A DNA stretch of 5,215 nucleotides, taken from the NCBI GenBank assembly GCA_001313065.1, contig BBFD01000289.1:1-5215 (forward strand), written 5' to 3'. The notes under the pieces are model-generated. The model was given only the letters and a program-made list of their open reading frames with translations. It did not search any database and was not told the DNA's origin. Of this stretch, positions 5,175 through 5,215 are shown in pieces. Numbering within the stretch: position 1 is the stretch's first letter; each line of letters starts with the position of its first letter. The position numbers and the translations under genes were made by a program. Source of the stretch: Silvimonas sp. JCM 19000. Lineage in GTDB: Bacteria; Pseudomonadota; Gammaproteobacteria; Burkholderiales; Chitinibacteraceae.

Positions 5175-5215
5175 GCTTCACGGCCCGGGCCTTCCTTGCC
5201 TTGCGGACCACGCGG
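5175..5215 (-). pseudogene. Upstream part of the Spy-like gene in a shifted frame
   Basis: Reading from 5215 the frame gives PRGPQGKEGPGRE, then one base is lost at 5175-5176, and the next frame continues FRGEHGPRGGFMLAGLDLT. The two sides share the Gly/Pro/Arg-rich character also found in this protein's tail (GPRGPQDGP), so they belong together. Without the correction, the downstream frame meets a TGA at 5178-5180. The segment is cut by the window's right edge. Confidence 0.65.

Overview
The window holds two minus-strand genes from a Gram-negative bacterium. Both run off the window and both have broken reading frames. Most of it (positions 1 to about 4427) is the 5' part of a giant type V secretion (autotransporter) adhesin gene: signal peptide, N-terminal beta-helix region, then two long arrays of Gly/Thr/Ser-rich repeats of the autotransporter-associated beta-strand (PATR, TIGR02601-like) type. 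The outer-membrane beta-barrel that should end the protein lies beyond position 1. Upstream (4737 to 5215) is most of a small periplasmic chaperone of the Spy/CpxP (LTxxQ) family. High GC content by eye, the autotransporter and the Spy-like protein suggest a proteobacterium, perhaps a betaproteobacterium; this placement is an inference and not firm.

Layout, read in the direction of transcription (right to left): the Spy-like gene enters at 5215 and stops at 4737; a strong hairpin with T-tracts (4675-4706) ends it. An AT-rich stretch follows with a plausible sigma70 promoter (4528-4556), an A-tract upstream of its -35, and an 8-bp inverted repeat (4496-4525) where transcription would begin. 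The adhesin starts at 4424 or 4427. It is organised as signal peptide (about 33 residues); beta-helix with N-x-G-x-I turns (4325-3294); a 94-residue repeat A (3191-2910); five tandem 68-residue B repeats (2909-1890); a partial sixth B repeat and a unique segment (1889-1288); a second A repeat (1287-1003); and a second B array (1002 to beyond position 1).

The main observation is three apparent single-base losses: two in the adhesin (near 1831-1835 and at 305-306) and one in the Spy-like gene (5175-5176). At each, coding similarity leaves one frame and resumes in the next with exactly one base missing. The one at 305-306 is shown at DNA level: two identical 28-nt stretches one repeat apart are offset by 203 rather than 204 nt. 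Three losses of the same sign in 5.2 kb of otherwise clean coding sequence suggest sequencing or assembly error at least as much as true gene decay. With the bases restored, the adhesin is one open frame of about 1,476 codons within the window and continues past it.

Functionally, a surface or secreted adhesin lies next to a periplasmic chaperone. Passengers must stay unfolded in the periplasm, so a link is conceivable, but the strong terminator between them suggests separate transcription. I see no CRISPR array, RNA gene, insertion sequence or clearly novel system.
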